A stretch of 5,154 nt of DNA. Origin: Rickettsiales bacterium (GTDB lineage: Bacteria > Pseudomonadota > Alphaproteobacteria > Rs-D84). Shown here in pieces: positions 4,963 to 5,154 of the stretch. Numbering within the stretch: the first letter of the stretch is position 1; every line of letters starts with the position of its first letter. The stretch lies in the NCBI GenBank assembly GCA_031259365.1, contig JAIRLP010000088.1, forward strand, positions 1 to 5,154, read 5' to 3'. The position numbers and the translations under genes are program-made. The notes beneath the pieces were generated by a model. The model was not told where the DNA came from and made no database searches. It saw nothing but the letters and a program-made list of their open reading frames with translations.

Positions 4963-4993
4963 ACAAAACAAACACCGCCCAAAATGGACGGTG
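4963..4993 (-). terminator. Intrinsic terminator of the right-edge surface protein gene
   Basis: On the minus strand CACCGTCC (4993-4986) pairs with GGGCGGTG (4980-4973), one position being U.G, over a five-base loop, followed by TTTGTTTTG. It begins 17 bases past the TAA at 5013-5011. Confidence 0.78.
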
Positions 4994-5010
4994 CTTTCAT
5001 ATCTAAAAAC

Positions 5011-5154
5011 TTATGACACATATGGACATGCGGGTGTCCAGGAAAAACTTCCTGTGCTGTCACTTGATGAACCTGCTGGTATATAGCAACTGGTCGCAGA
5101 TGTCTGACCTGCAGAACCGTTGGTCGCGGTTGCTGTTGGGATTCCTGTTGGTGA
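5011..5154 (-). CDS. Ser/Thr/Gly-rich surface-type protein, C-terminal end (cut by window edge)
   Basis: The last 47 codons of a gene entering from the right end at TAA 5013-5011. The peptide is rich in Ser, Thr, Gly, Ala and Pro, with isolated cysteines: SATSCYIPAGSSSDSTGSF followed by WTPACPYVS at the C-terminus. There is no sorting signal, membrane anchor or charged tail at the end. This composition fits the repetitive extracellular Cys-containing proteins I associate with uncultured gut alphaproteobacteria, and is similar in style to the secreted protein at the left edge; homology between them is not shown. A terminator follows directly, so it ends its own transcription unit. The call rests on composition, frame and terminator placement. 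Confidence 0.62.
   Translation of the reverse strand, partial: SPTGIPTATATNGSAGQTSATSCYIPAGSSSDSTGSFSWTPACPYVS

Noticed and set aside
1..5154. CRISPR array, insertion sequence, phage or toxin-antitoxin module.
   Set aside because: No regularly spaced direct repeats, transposase, integrase or terminal inverted repeats with target duplications were seen.

Overview
The window is A+T-rich bacterial DNA in which every supported protein gene lies on the minus strand, so it reads right to left. Genes are short and closely spaced, with strong GC-stem, T-tract intrinsic terminators. Two edge fragments encode secreted, Cys/Gly/Ser/Thr-rich surface-type proteins. Their style, together with the LemA, cold-shock and ABC exporter proteins, suggests a host-associated, uncultured alphaproteobacterium of gut-metagenome type. 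That placement is an impression from protein style; the window holds no rRNA or marker gene to prove it.

Layout in transcription order. 5154-5011 is the C-terminal end of a large surface-type protein, with a terminator just after it. 4817-3074 is an ABC exporter (fused membrane and ATPase domains) broken into two overlapping reading frames by a frameshift that also seems to remove about 14-15 residues of the third membrane segment; its terminator overlaps its stop codon. 3046-2805 is a gene-free stretch with a compact structured element (2911-3001) and a cold-shock leader. 2804-2457 is a cold-shock-domain protein with a basic tail. 2307-1765 is lemA, with a clear promoter and terminator. 1663-597 is a two-gene operon (stop and start codons share one base) of tandem paralogues, each a membrane-anchored protein with six cysteines at nearly identical spacing. 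596-327 has a good promoter, a run of hairpins and a terminator, and no convincing gene. 326-1 is the N-terminal part of a second secreted surface-type protein with a signal peptide.

The most interesting points are: (1) the roughly 180-base untranslated RNA at about 533-353, whose segments can form two mutually exclusive folds (1:2 plus 3:4 terminator, or 2:3 antiterminator) just ahead of the secreted protein gene, which looks like an attenuator or a small RNA; (2) the tandem six-cysteine periplasmic proteins of unknown function; (3) the two-state structured element upstream of the cold-shock gene; and (4) the broken exporter. The genes do not form one pathway. They are mostly separate transcription units with an envelope theme: surface proteins, exporter, LemA and anchored Cys-rich proteins.
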